From the NCBI GenBank assembly GCA_025201765.1, contig MU623488.1, positions 17,998 to 81,997 on the forward strand: DNA of 64,000 bases, given 5' to 3'. The stretch is from Daldinia sp. FL1419 (taxonomy: Eukaryota > Ascomycota > Sordariomycetes > Xylariales > Hypoxylaceae). The notes below the pieces were generated by a model. That model made no database searches. It was not told where the DNA came from and saw nothing but the letters and a program-made list of their open reading frames with translations. Shown here in pieces: positions 1-11,799 of this stretch (positions within the stretch are counted from its first letter, which is position 1; the number at the start of each line of letters is the position of its first letter). The translations under genes were made by a program, and so were the position numbers.

Positions 1-1719
1 AGGGATCGACGTCATCGATAGGATATCGATCCTTAAGGAATCTTGTCGAGGATGTGTCGAGGATGAAGAAACCTTAACTGAATACCGAATACCTAAGGAA
101 CGAGGCGTGAGCTATTTGACTTAGCCGGGGATATGGTGTTTATGCACAGAGCTATAACGTTGGCAGATATCGCATAAACCTTTCAATATTCCTGGGCAAA
201 GAGAAGGTGATGTGTCTACGGTCGCCGGATTACATAAATCTGATGTGCCAACGGCATGTGAATAATATATATACATACCTTGGGTGGTACCTATATATAT
301 ATAGGTAGGTGTAAATCAAGTAAACATCGACACATCGACACATCGGCAAAGCTGATTCGTTCAGCTAAGCGTCAACCCCAACTTGAACGTGAGCTGTGGC
401 CGCTTAATTAACTGTTCTACGTACGGACTGGTGAGATCTTCGATTGTATATATTGATACCGAATATATTACGTATGCTAGATGATATAATTGGCCTTTGA
501 TAGTTAGCCTGACTCGGTAGCTCGTCTAAATCTCCAATTTCCGACTCGGGAAAAGTTAAGAAACGGCCAATTAAGCTTTTCTTTAGTAAGTCGCCGCGTC
601 TTTAGTTGATTGGCCAAGCTAGACAAAAACTTGGATGGACCTTTATGGACAATTTCCGAATGGGCTCTACAGTAGCTTTACCCGGAGTCGACTGCCGAGC
701 AGGCCGGTAGTACGTAGTGTGACACTAATGTATTTAGACGTTGTGTGATAGCTTAAATGCTACCGTAGCTGAGGGTGAGATTGGGGTGAGGCGAATTACC
801 GGCAGAGCGAAGCGCGTCTAAGATGTGACCTTGGCGGTTTCGTTCGGGTTTGCGGCCGAGATGTCGGGGTGAGACAATGGATAGACGATCAAGTTTACCG
901 AGTGATTTTTGATGGTGGTCAAGTTAAGAGATAATTAATAATGGAGTAATAATGGAGTAATGGGAGCGGGTAGACTTTCGAAAAAAAAAGGGGTATAGCT
1001 CAGGAGTATGCATATTAAAGATTTCGAGGGGTAAGATACTATGTAGACGCCTCGATTTTTCAACGGGAGCACCAAAAGAAGCCACCTCAGCATGGCCAAG
1101 CGGGAGGCGGGAGGCGGGGAATTGCATTTGATTGATGCCGTAAGACTTGCGTCATTGTAGAGGCACGGATTCCAATCTGCCAACTGCACAACTAAAAGAG
1201 GAGAATTAAAACAGTCTTACTGATGTACACGTGTAGGAATTTAAGAAGTGATAGAAATAGAAAATCCATCCTACTGCTGAGAGGCTGAGTACAAAAATAA
1301 AATATCCATGTAAAGATCAATAACGTAGAAGGAATTGCACGCGACGGCTTGAATTTTTACTTGGCAAGTTCGGATAACAGATGAGGCGATCGCCATGTGC
1401 GTGATAAGTCAATCCACGATCTTGGATCTGGGCGGTGGAACAATTACGAAAGAACTAAGATAACGAAATGTTGCAACGAGCTTTCCAGGTAGGTTAGCTG
1501 TACAAAGATACATGGTCTAGGATGGATGTAGGTTATTTACATGGTACGTACCTAATCATCAGAGTCCGACCAGTTTGGGAAATACAAGGGGGGTTAGTCG
1601 CGAGGAGGGAAGACGCGAAGAGAGAAAGAGTTATACAGTTTGCCGAGATTTAAATTATACTGGTCATGGTACTTCGGAAGAAGTGACGTAATTTGTTGCG
1701 AATTTCCCGCCCTGACCAC
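1..1719. other. Intergenic, no gene seen
   Basis: No open frame here has coding character: the short frames on both strands lack splice logic and recognisable domains. The stretch is AT-rich, with an 18-bp perfect palindrome (289-306) and a small direct repeat of CGACACAT near 325-345. Nothing else is supported. Confidence 0.6.
289..306. repeat. Perfect 18-bp palindrome
   Basis: ACCTATATATATATAGGT reads the same on both strands and is followed directly by AGGT. It combines an alternating TA core with the TACCT/AGGTA motif that recurs between genes throughout the window. It could extrude a cruciform or act as a TATA-like element, but no neighbouring gene supports a promoter role. Confidence 0.7.
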
Positions 1720-2300
1720 CTTTTCCACTGGTAATTTTAATGGTACAACCAAATTTTCATAATGGCACAACCAATCCATTTTTTATGTAAATTGGTGGCC
1801 CAATTATAATATACCTAATTTATATAGGGTTTAATCTATCCCCTAACTAAAAGCAGAAAAAATAGAAAATTGCCTGGTTGCATTTTTTCAAGTATTAAAG
1901 GCAATAAAATCAACTTATTAATACCAACACCACCACCTGTACCACCACCACAATTGTACGCAATACCCTCAATACCAACGCTTACAACAATAAGGTTTAA
2001 TTAATTTAACCAATTAAATGCGCATGATTAGAATTTGTATTATTATAATAATTAAATAAATGCATAGTTAAAAGGAGTGGCTAAGAAAAGTGACTAAAGA
2101 ACTATTTAAATTTTTATAAAATAATTAAATTTATTGAATTTATTAATACAACCGGGCAAAATTCTGATTTAGTTGGAGGTTGGATTAAACCCCATACAAA
2201 TTAGGTGTGTGGTAATTGGGCCACCAATTTACGTAGAAAGTGGATTGGCTGTGCCATTATGAAAGTTTGGCTGTACCGTTAAAATTACCGCTTTTCCACT
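1720..2300. mobile_element. Mutator-like MITE (non-autonomous DNA transposon) with long TIRs
   Basis: The element spans about 1729-2290. Its ends are long terminal inverted repeats of roughly 125 bp (about 1729-1857 and 2163-2290). The direct repeat CTTTTCCAC flanks it at 1720-1728 and 2291-2299 (a tenth base also matches) and is the probable target-site duplication. A 9-10 bp duplication with long TIRs is typical of Mutator-like elements. The roughly 300-bp AT-rich interior has no transposase frame, so the element is non-autonomous. Mismatches between the arms are almost all transitions, with T or A in the left arm where the right arm has C or G, which is the direction expected from repeat-induced point mutation. 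The superfamily assignment is inferred from structure only. Confidence 0.75.
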
Positions 2301-4803
2301 CTTCTAATTTTTTCTAGCTTGACCCTTGAGACGCTGAAGACGTAATTGTCTGACCGTTACCCTCGAAATTCCACGCGAAGGAGGGAAAGAAAGAACGTGT
2401 ACGGAAAATTAAATACCTAGGTACCTACCTATTTGAACATTACAAACTTACCTTACAGCCTGGAAGTCGTTCTCGTATGGCTGGGCTGGTATCGAAATAT
2501 TTGAGGAACACTTGACGAAATAGCAACCTCCACATCGGCTGGCTAGTACAATCAATCAATCTTTCATTTCGTTTCTCCTGTAGGGCACCCCGTATGCACA
2601 AGTACACTATTTTTTCTTCTCCCGCGGAGCCTCTCTCAAAAATATTGCTTTTCAATTTGTCAGACGCGGAATGGGGCATGTATGAGAAGGTAAAATACGA
2701 CCAGGGCATTACATCTCAGCCGGGATATTTGATTCGAAGAAAGACAGGAAAAGCGATTCAGTTTTTTTTTTTTTTTTTTTCGCCACTTCCCAAAATGCTC
2801 TGGATGGGTAGGATGGTGTGGATGGCCTGCCGCATTTTAACTAGCGTAACTTGAAGATGCAAGTATCTCAAACTACGTATGTAACGTTAGGTAGTTATGG
2901 AAGACGGGATACCTAACTCGAGACTTCTTGTCTTTCTTTTTTTTCCCAGGTCAAGACTGGTCTAGGTATCAGAACTCGAGCCTCTACTAACTACCTACCT
3001 ATGTGTTATCAAAGCAGTCGAGACATCCTTTTAAGGTCTTTCTCGCTTTTTTAATCCTTGGCTTTCTTAGGATTTTTTCCCCTCTCTTCTTCTCTCTGTG
3101 GCTGTATCTTTTTTTAGCCCTTGATCGTGATCTCATAAAATCTGCTTTGTAATTAGGTCTCAAGATTTCATATCCTTCTGGGTTAACTCCATATCCACAT
3201 TGCGCTAAGAAGTTTGCTCCGGAAATATCCCTACATTGAAATCGACTGCATATGTACATGTACTGCAACAAGCATCTACAAGGCATAGTTGTTTAGAATT
3301 GTTATCTACCACCTATTAACCTTTCTTTCATTTTAGACTGACGAATATTACCGGTGTGATTTCCAACAAACCGGAGATATTAGAGATAAGATTTCGAGCT
3401 GATGACGATAAAATTTGATAATTATGTAGCATCATTATTTTTCGATGCGGCAGAACAAAACCTGAGTTCAACGTAGAAAACAGGGAGAAAAAAAGTCTTT
3501 AAATTTTTTTAATCATAAACGGTATGCCATGCCTGCCATTTGTACTCGTATGTTTTCCGTTGACATCCAATCCTAGGATAAGCCCGTTGCGATTCAGGCT
3601 GGGGTCCGCCGGGTCAAAGAGGCAAAATGGAGTGGTTTGCCCCGTCTGGCGAACAGTAACCGGACGAATCACCGTCTTGTATTCAATTAATACCAGTTTC
3701 GTACCGTACCACCCATGGCTAACTTTTGACTGGCGTTAACAGGCTTTGAATAACGTGTTTTAGTGCTGGTTTGAACCGACTTCCACCAACTAGCAGGCTT
3801 ATCCAAATAGATCTAATAGGCCAAAGAAGCCCAAAAAGCCCTAATATGCTACCTATGTAATGTAATAACCTGGTAGGTCTACACACACTAATACAAGTCG
3901 ACAGGATTTATTTTGTTATGAGTGGAGATGTTACTTGAAGAAGCAAAGTACATAGTAGAGCCGTGACGCAAATTTCGCGTTTTTCGGCGGTGGAATTCTG
4001 TTGTTTTTTTAAGTGATTATTTCTAAGAAGAGATTCAACAGAATTATTTAAAGAATACTGTACCTCACTATATAAACCGTATAACACTAGGTTAGAATGT
4101 TAAAATGAATAACTAAGGAAATACCAACCCAGAAGACTTGTATGTAGAGAGCCAGTAAAACAGGTACCTAAGGTAGAACAACCAGAAATACCTAGCGTGA
4201 AGCGCACTGTACGGGTACTTAGGGATCTTCGATCACGCCTTCCACATAACCATTGGATGATCAATCCATGCCTAGTGCGGGCCTTGTCCACCTTTGGCTC
4301 CAAGCATTTTTCGGGGGGCTTTTACGTCTGCTGTGCCTGCCTTTTCTCCCAAAAACCACCCCTTATGTCACTTCTTCCCTCATGACCTCATCGCCAACAT
4401 CTCCTCGATACACCTGCAACTTATCACTTCGAACCATCTGCGTCAATACCAATATACACACACAACCATAATAGCACCGCAGCACCACAACACACAATAG
4501 CAATAACGGGTCCCCCCTGCGGTAACAACTACGTTTTTATTTTGATCACTTGCTAGTCTAGCCTATACCGTCGCTCATTCATCAATTAGTCGCCACGATA
4601 CCCTAGGTAGCGGCCCGCGCTCGCACCTAATCCCCCCAGAGGTAGTTTGCTGTTTTTTTATTTTATTTTTTCTTTTCCGAGCTGCCTCCCCAAGTCAGTG
4701 TTGTGCGTCAGGCGTATCGTTACATCATCCTCCTTCCCCCAAACGCCCACCTACGTACACGCACACCCAGCGCCATAAAAACAACTTCGTCATCGTCGTC
4801 ACA
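2301..4803. other. Intergenic, upstream of the bZIP gene
   Basis: No supported gene lies here. The stretch contains a run of 19 T (2762-2780), T-rich tracts at 2935-2945 and 3040-3120, and TACCTAGGTACC-type palindromes near 2415-2430 and 2993-3001. Before the bZIP start, about 4650-4678, is a T-rich tract resembling a fungal promoter or leader pyrimidine tract. Several ATGs (for example near 4197-4300) fall in the probable leader or promoter and could be upstream ORFs; this cannot be judged without transcripts. Confidence 0.5.
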
Positions 4804-6538
4804 ATGGCTCCGACCGAAACCAAATCGTCAGATAATTCTTTGTCAGGTAAGCTTGCCGATTAACTACCGCCTTTTTTTTCTTTCGCACCGACCTCCACCG
4901 GTCATTGCCCTCCCCCTGTTGCCCGTGCCTCGTGTCCGTTGTCGCCCTCGCCTAAACAGTATCGGATCCTCCGCGTGCAATTGGTATGCGCTCAATCGGA
5001 CGTCATTGCTAACGACCCGTCGTCACTCCCAGAAACCAACGGGGACAAGAAGCCTGAAGTCAAACCAGACGGAGCCGCCAATAGTAACAATAACGAACCT
5101 GGTCGCCCGCTCGCACCTCCTCCCAAGCCTGGCGAAGATTACTTCTCGAGCAACTTAAGCCTCGAGCCCAACCCGTTCGAGCAATCATTTGGTACGGGTG
5201 GTACGGTTGAGACCCCAGGTGGCACCAAGTTGCCCAGTGTGGCTGCCTTAACTTCACCGTCGTCGTTGTTGCCCGGGAACGGAAACACGCCGTTCAACTG
5301 GGGAGGTGGTTCCCTTAGGACGGGACCGCTCAGTCCAGCGATGCTTTCTGGCCCGGCAAATGACTACTTCGGTGATACGTCGCATACCCTGCGCGGTGGT
5401 TTCACCCCTAACGAGAGTTCTCTGCGAACAGGTTTAACGCCGGGTGGAAGTGGTTCTATGTTTCCCGCGCCGAGTCCTAGTTCGCAGGCCCTTTTTGCCC
5501 AATTAGCAAGTGGTACCGCAACTCCTAGTACGTTGGACTTCCATCGGACCGCTATGAGCGCGGCTGCTGCGAAAGCAAGCCGCGACAAGCAGCAGCCCCA
5601 GCCGGTAACTTCCCAACCGGCGGAGACAAACGGAACAGCAGTTAAGGCCGAGACTAAACCGGCATCGGGCGCATTTGACCCTCATGATAACGACGCTGCT
5701 AATGGGCTTTTTATGCTAGCTCAAGGTGCACAAGGTAGAAATGGTACTCAAACACAATATCCAGTTGGTGGTAATCAGCCAGTTCACGCCCATCCGGCTC
5801 CACCGCCACCAGCCCAACCCGTAACCAGTACTTCTCCTCATATGAATGGAAACGGTGCAACGACATCTCCTCCAATGAGGGGGGTCAGTGAGGCGGCCAG
5901 TGGTATTTCGGAAAATGAGTCGACGAAGCCTAGCACTAGAGGGAAGGGGAAACGTGGCTCGGGAGTCGCTGCTACGAATGGACGACGCAAAGCGGATGAT
6001 ACACCTGCTAAGCAACCTGTTAATAAAAAACCTAAGACGGCATCGTCAATAAATAGTAACGATAATTCTTCGGATGAAGAGGAGGACGAGAAAGATGCCA
6101 ACGGTTCTCAACCTAAATCCAAGATGACTGACGAGGAAAAGCGGAAGAATTTCCTCGAACGTAACAGGTATGTTCATCCGTATTCAAGATTTTATCAATA
6201 TTTACTAACTATAATTATCAAGGGTTGCCGCTTTGAAATGTCGCCAACGTAAGAAGCAATGGTTGGCCAACTTGCAGAATAAGGTAGAAATGTTTAGTAG
6301 TGAGAATGACGCTTTGACAGCGCAAATTTCTCAGCTAAGAGAAGAAGTTGTGAACCTAAAGACTCTATTACTCGCGCATAAGGATTGTCCGGTTACACAG
6401 CAACAAGGATTACACGGAGCATTTATGCAACAAGCCATGGAGACTTATAACCCACAGATTAACCCTTACGGCATGGCAGCACCTATCCCGAACCAACCTG
6501 TGATGGCAGGGCAAGGAGTACAGCGGCGCTTTTCATAG
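4804..6538 (+). CDS. atfA: Atf1/AtfA-type bZIP stress transcription factor
   Basis: Predicted exons are 4804-4846, 5033-6167 and 6223-6538, giving 497 residues; the start ATG sits in the context CACAATGG. The protein begins MAPTETKSSDNSLS. It carries conserved Atf1/Aft1-type blocks (GEDYFSSNLSLEPNPFEQSF, then TKLPSVAALTSPSSLLPG, then FAQLASGTATPSTLDFHRTA), which are the HRA/HRR-type regions of this family. A C-terminal bZIP follows. Its basic region is completed across intron 2 (NFLERNR joined to VAALKCRQRKKQW) and leads into a leucine zipper with heptad leucines or equivalents. Family members are nuclear and act downstream of the Sty1/Hog1 MAP kinase in osmotic and oxidative stress, spore traits and sometimes recombination hotspots. 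Both introns (186 and 55 nt) have clear branch points, GCTAAC and ACTAAC. Confidence 0.93.
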
Positions 6539-7942
6539 GATGACAAGGCCGCCCCTCATGACCAAGTCTATCCAGAGCTACCTGGCTGTTAGCACCGGCA
6601 GCGATGATCAAGAGTACGGGTTTTGGATGGTAGAAGTCGAAAGAACGAAAAACGGTCGCTTACAAAAGTCCTGGTCATGCAATCAAGCGGTTAGCTTAAC
6701 ATCTTTTTAAACACCCTTAATGGTATCGGGAGGTAGGGAAAACGAATTTGGCGCGCTTGCTCTTGACGACACGAGAGGTTTGGTGTGGGCGTCCCTCGGG
6801 AAGGCGCTCACTTGTTAACTCTGGTGTCTGTAATAACATTCGATAGTCATGAGAGCACGATAGGGCGCTATGGTTATGGCTGCATTGTGGCGCGTCTTTA
6901 GCTGATGCTGTGAGACGTATGGGCCTACAACTTCGCCATGTCTTCGGGTTGATATTGATATATGTACGTACGTATCTGGCTGGGCATACACATTAAAAAC
7001 GGTGTTTTGGGAAGGTTGGAGTTGCTTTATTATACTATCTCTCGGGGGCGTTGGGGAGGATGAAGAAGGGCGACTTAGGGCTTTTCATCATCTTCGTCTT
7101 CCTCAGGAGTTACCTGGTCTTCATATGTTCGACCGCTTATATTAGCTAGCCGGTACACGCAGGCTATTAACAAACGACGCAATTATCTATATTCATTATT
7201 ATAGCACGATGATGTTTTGACATCCACATGACGAGGGGAGCAGTATACGAACAGTGGATATTTATTTGCGAATATGTTTGTTAATCCTTGTTTCAAATGG
7301 GGTTTTTTTTATAAATTTTCTTTTTATATCTGTCGAGCTTATATGAATGACATGAAATGAGATTTGAAATGATATAACAATCCATAGGTTGAATGAGGGT
7401 GATTGGTACTGAATCATGTTACGTAACTACATGTAGTACATGTTAATTACATAATTAGAGACATAAGCTTGTAGAGTATACATATTTATATAAAAGAACT
7501 TAGACGTAAAGGTGGGTCATTCGAACATGCAGCCACGGCAAGGCTACGTTGGCGTAGGTTGGTTGGCCCGTGCATAATAACTCATGTAAACATTGAAGAA
7601 AGAAGGATCAACTTCGCGCCTCATCACCACCCACACATACATCCACACCACCCTGCAACGCCTCAACCCGAATAAAACTTGACCACGAACGACGTCGAAA
7701 CGAAAAACAGCATTTATATAATCAACGACCGACCCCTTTTTTTATTATAAATATTATGCGAGATATAATCCGGAACTAATTGAAGCCAAGACCAATTAAT
7801 TGACGCGGTTTATAATAGCTGTTTTCGCGCTTCATCACTTGATTTGCCCGATTGAGCACTCCGCCACGACTCGCGCGACATAACCTTTTTTCAAATTCCA
7901 CCAGAACACTTCCATACCGATGCGCAGGCTATTTCAGCGTCC
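6539..7942. other. Intergenic: bZIP 3' region and DSN1 promoter/leader
   Basis: The first several hundred bases are probably the 3' UTR of the bZIP gene. A short open stretch on the minus strand (stop at 7075-7077, open to about 7180) ends in an acidic tail and looks weakly coding, but no start or upstream exon was found. The CA-rich stretch 7620-7720 is probably the DSN1 leader. A T-rich tract is at 7735-7745. Confidence 0.5.
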
Positions 7943-9643
7943 ATGACTACCCTCGTGCAGACTCGTCAACCACTACAACCACTGAGCATGAGCAATCAGT
8001 CTCAGCCTAAGCGTCGCAGGAGCTCGCGCCTTGCTTGTGTGTAACCCCCCTTTTAATCCCGGCGGGGGATATGAAATGTACCTGGATAGTTGGATAACTA
8101 ATAGAATTATCTATAGCGTACGATGAACAGGATGGGGATTTTCATTTCACGCGAGGATCTAAACGAGCAAAGACACTGCCCGAATCTATACCCGAAGATG
8201 AACCTGCCCCAGCTCCCGCGCCTGTACCTTTACCTAGAAGAGGGAGACCGAAACAGAATAAAGATCGCGAGCCAAAAATACCTTCACCAGTTCAAAAAGT
8301 TCAAACGGTTCAAACGGTTCAACCAGCCCAACCAGCACCTAGGAGGAATGCGAAGCGGAGGTCAAATCAGATAACATCTGATCAAGATGAGATACAAGCG
8401 ACACCGCCTCCACCTCCGCCTCCGCCGCAAAGGGCCACAAGGAAAAGGGGCCGCCCATCTGTGGATAAGACCGAAAAAGAGCCGGCTAAAGTTACCAATG
8501 GAGCCTCCAAGAAGCAAAAGGAACGGACAGAGGAGGAGATCCAAGAAGAAGCGGTCCAATCAACACCTGTGGATGAGGACAAGGGAAGAGGCAGGGAGAA
8601 TGCATCGGATTCTAAGAAGATCGCGCTGCCGTTTAGCGACACGCCTATAATGAATCGAAACAAAGAAATGCGGAGGAAAACAGGAGCTCGGAGGAGTAGT
8701 TTGGGCATGCGTGGAAGAAGAGCAAGTTCCCTTATAGAGAATGGCAATAACGCAATACCGCATAGAGCAGTTGATTCCGCCGAATTCTACAAGCATATCG
8801 AAGCCGAGCTAATGGAACCACGCCGCATGAAGCAACTCCTTACATGGTGTGGAGAGCGAGCTTTATCAGAAAAGCCACCGTTGGGATCTTTGAATTCTAA
8901 TGAAATTCTTGGGGGTAAGACTCTTCCCGGCAAGCAGTAATATTCATCTCTGGGGTTTGTTCTAACATCTGTATCCTAGCCCGAGCGATCCAGGACCAGT
9001 TACTAAAAGATTTTTCCTCCAAATCGGAATTTTCGGATTGGTTTTCGCGAGAGGAAGTACCGCGACCACCAGCAATAGTGAAGCCGAATCCACGCAATAT
9101 CGAACACGAAGAGAAAATAGTGGCACTAGAGGAGAGGGTAAAACGGTATGTCCCCTATACGGTTACTTATAATTCTTCGGCATTAATAAATACCCCAGAT
9201 TAAAAGCCGAGAAGCGAGCATGGCAATCCTTAAAACAGCCTCCCCCAGAATTGCCGCCACTCTTCCCACCATTAGACTCAGACTCGCAATCATTACCACT
9301 ACCAGACGCCTCCCTTCTCGACTCCGAGGAAGCCCAAATCCTTGCCTCACTCACCGACCCATCTACTGCCGTAAAACCCCAGAAGATTCAATCACGACTC
9401 CAAGCACTCCAAACCTCCCTCGACTTTAGGATCGATCACCTATCCGACAACGTACAGAAATTAGAACTCCGTGTGAAGACAGGAGGATTACAAGCAGATC
9501 GTGTACTGGCCCTCAGCGCGGCGAGATTAAAGGAGAGGGAAGAGAAGGAGAGAGTAAGCGCAGGGACCAAAGATATGCCAGTTATGGAGGTACTCAGGAG
9601 TCTGGGGAGGATATTACCGCCGGAGAGCGGAGGAGGGGGATGA
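7943..9643 (+). CDS. DSN1: Kinetochore MIS12/MIND complex subunit Dsn1 (Mis13)
   Basis: Predicted exons are 7943-8036, 8117-8914, 8980-9145 and 9199-9643 (introns 80, 65 and 53 nt), giving 500 residues. The N-terminal third is basic and low-complexity, with proline runs and an AT-hook-like KRGRP. The conserved Mis12-Mtw1/Dsn1 family core begins with the serine motif RRSSLGMRGRRASSLI, the kind of site that Aurora B/Ipl1 phosphorylates in other species. It continues through the FYKHIEAELMEPRRMKQLLTWC block, then SDWFSREEVPRPP, and ends in a coiled-coil tail (ALQTSLDFRIDHLSDNVQKL). In the family this protein links inner kinetochore CENP-C/CENP-T to the Ndc80 complex. Each junction keeps frame; for example the first joins SRLAS to YDEQDGDFHF. 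Confidence 0.92.
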
Positions 9644-10824
9644 AGTCATGAACGACACCCCGTGCAGGCGTATATAAGCGCATACGTGTGTATGGAAAAA
9701 GCAGTAAAAGAAAAAAAGAGCATATATCAATTTCTTCTCCACGTCACGTCTGGGGTTTTGTCTTTTTTCCGTCCTTCGAAGGGGGCGAAGAAAATGGGAA
9801 AGGGGAGGATAGGAAGCATCATGAATGATTTGCGTTTTGCGGCTTGGAAGATACCACATCGACTCGAATGAGGCGGGAAGGCGTTTTTCCGATTTTTTTT
9901 TATAAAAAAAAGACCTGCTTTTACCTTCTGGCATGGCTTACACGTGTAGATACCTAGGTTAGCTAGCGAATAGGTGAAGACTAGCTGGCTGCCTGCCTGC
10001 CGTATAGCTGGGGTTCGGCGTCTGCGAGATGAGATGAGATAATGAATCATACTGCATTGCATTGTGTTGTGTTGGGTTGAGTTGCGTTGTTCCGGTCCCT
10101 GGTTGAATACCTACAGGTGTGTTTGTTTGCATTAGGGGGGTAGATGTGTTTGGTGGCTATTGTTTAGTTATGCAATTATGAGTTTGACTGTTGCGAGTGT
10201 AGTAAGATGCTTCGAAAGATTCTAACCGGTTAGTTACTGGGATGCCAAGTAATAACCATGAGACTATTAGTATACGCTCAAGGTACAAGTGTGTCCCTAC
10301 CTAACTAATAAACCAAGACTTGAACAATTCTTGAGCCTAACTAATCAGGCTCAAAATGAATGCCCTTATGTCTTGGCTGGCATTACCACCAACACACTAT
10401 ATCGGGATGAGTGTAAGTGATAAAGATATAACCAAGCCATGAAAAAGCGTAACTAAATCAGGATAAGAATTGGCGTGGTTGTAAGAGAAGTTCTTACATC
10501 AAAAGAAGTTAGTTTCTTATAACTAATAGTTAAGACTAACTATAACTACCTATTCGGTCTTATCTCAATCCTGAGACGTGTATAGCTAAGCTGTACTAAG
10601 CTATCCTCGAGCATCTACCATGCCTTTCCCACCTAACAATCCCATCGCCGAATCGTACAACTCCACCATCTGCTTCGTATCACTATTTTTTTATTAAAAA
10701 ATAAAAAATATTCCATTCGTTCCATATTCTCCCCTTTCCCATTCCCATTCCCGCCATCCGAACACTATCAAGTACACCCACACATCGGATTCCCATCTCC
10801 TTTATCTCATCCCCTAACCCTCCT
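9644..10824. other. Intergenic between convergent DSN1 and SDH5
   Basis: This is probably the 3' UTR of both genes. It holds simple sequence near 10023-10092 (GAGAT repeats followed by TTGTG/TTGGG variants) and an A/T-rich hairpin-like tract at about 10685-10710 (T7 followed by A-runs). No coding signal was seen. Confidence 0.55.
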
Positions 10825-11799
10825 TCATCGCAGCGCAGGCATAAACGCCATACCGCCCTGCTCCTTCGCTCGCGCCTTGACGTGCTCTCGTAGCAAAAGC
10901 AAGATTTCGCTATCGCGCCAGCGCGCGGGCACGGGCCGGTACGCAGGCTTAAACGTGCCTACGGTCTGCGCCCACTCGCCCGTCTCGGCTTGCGTCCGGT
11001 ACGGCTCTGCCGACGCGGCGGCGGCTCCGGTTGCTGTTGCCGCAGACTCCTTGCTTGACGAGTCTCCGGACAGGGGTGCTCCGCCCGTAGTCAAGTGTTC
11101 CGAGGTGGTTGTTGTAGTAGTCGCTGGGCCGCCCGAAGCCGGACTGGTGTCTAACGGCGTGGCTTCCGAGATAGCGGCTTCAGCACCGCCTGCGTAGTCT
11201 GCGGAGCTGGTGTCGGATGTTGCGATGGAAGGGGGAGGTTCGGAAGCTGAGGCGGGGGGTTCTTGCGTCGCCCAATAGTATATGTCCCAGTCGTTTTCGT
11301 CGAGGAAGAGGTCGTATTGCTCCATTTGCTCGCGGGTCATGCTGGGTAGGTACTCGTCTGCGAAGGTGGAGAGCAGGAGGTCTGATTCGAGGGTTCCGCG
11401 CTTACGGCTTTGGTCTAATTTCGGTGGTTGGTTAGCTAGTTTCTTCTGTACGATCGCATACATATACAAACGACGATAGCAGCTATGTATAATGAAAAGA
11501 GTCAAGTTAGACTTACAGACTAATCGAGCACGCATGGTAGCGTCGTCCTCGCCGACCCGGCGCATAGGTTCGACTCGGAACTCGGTGCCCTCGAGCTCGC
11601 CGACGCCAATGTCTTGGGTTTGCTGCGGGGTGCGCTGCTTGTGCGGCTCCATGGGCGGCGGGTTGTGCGTAAAGGCCCATGAGGTCCGGGTGCTGCTTAG
11701 CGGACGGCGGAGCAGGAGGAATCGAGCAGCGGTAGCGGAGGGCCTCCGAGCGGAACGTAGAACGCTACGTGGCAATGCAGCGACTGCTTTTGAAGCCAT
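10825..11799 (-). CDS. SDH5: Succinate dehydrogenase assembly factor 2 (Sdh5/SDHAF2), mitochondrial
   Basis: Exon 1 is 11517-11799 and exon 2 is 10825-11414. The 102-nt intron has donor GTAAGT and branch GCTAAC, and splicing gives 290 residues. The N-terminus is rich in Arg, Ser and Ala with no acidic residues for about 45 positions, typical of a matrix targeting presequence. The conserved SdhAF2 signature is rebuilt exactly across the intron: MRARLVYQSRKRGTLESDLL, then a STFADEYL block, then NDWDIYYWAT. This family flavinylates the SdhA subunit of complex II. The region after the core, about residues 155-250, is a long Ala/Thr/Ser/Glu-rich insertion. A conserved tail follows (WAQTVGTFKPAYRPVPARWR), so the protein is well above the usual 150-170 residues. 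Such length variation is common in fungi. Confidence 0.93.
   Translation of the reverse strand: MASKAVAALPRSVLRSARRPSATAARFLLLRRPLSSTRTSWAFTHNPPPMEPHKQRTPQQTQDIGVGELEGTEFRVEPMRRVGEDDATMRARLVCKSNLTLFIIHSCYRRLYMYAIVQKKLANQPPKLDQSRKRGTLESDLLLSTFADEYLPSMTREQMEQYDLFLDENDWDIYYWATQEPPASASEPPPSIATSDTSSADYAGGAEAAISEATPLDTSPASGGPATTTTTTSEHLTTGGAPLSGDSSSKESAATATGAAAASAEPYRTQAETGEWAQTVGTFKPAYRPVPARWRDSEILLLLREHVKARAKEQGGMAFMPALR

Noticed and set aside
1594..1779. Short minus-strand frame overlapping the MITE end
   Set aside because: It runs across the terminal inverted repeat and has no conserved content.
8882..8940. DSN1 reading frame appears to stop at 8940
   Set aside because: A donor at 8915 and an acceptor at 8979 join the frame to conserved downstream sequence; the stop lies in the intron.
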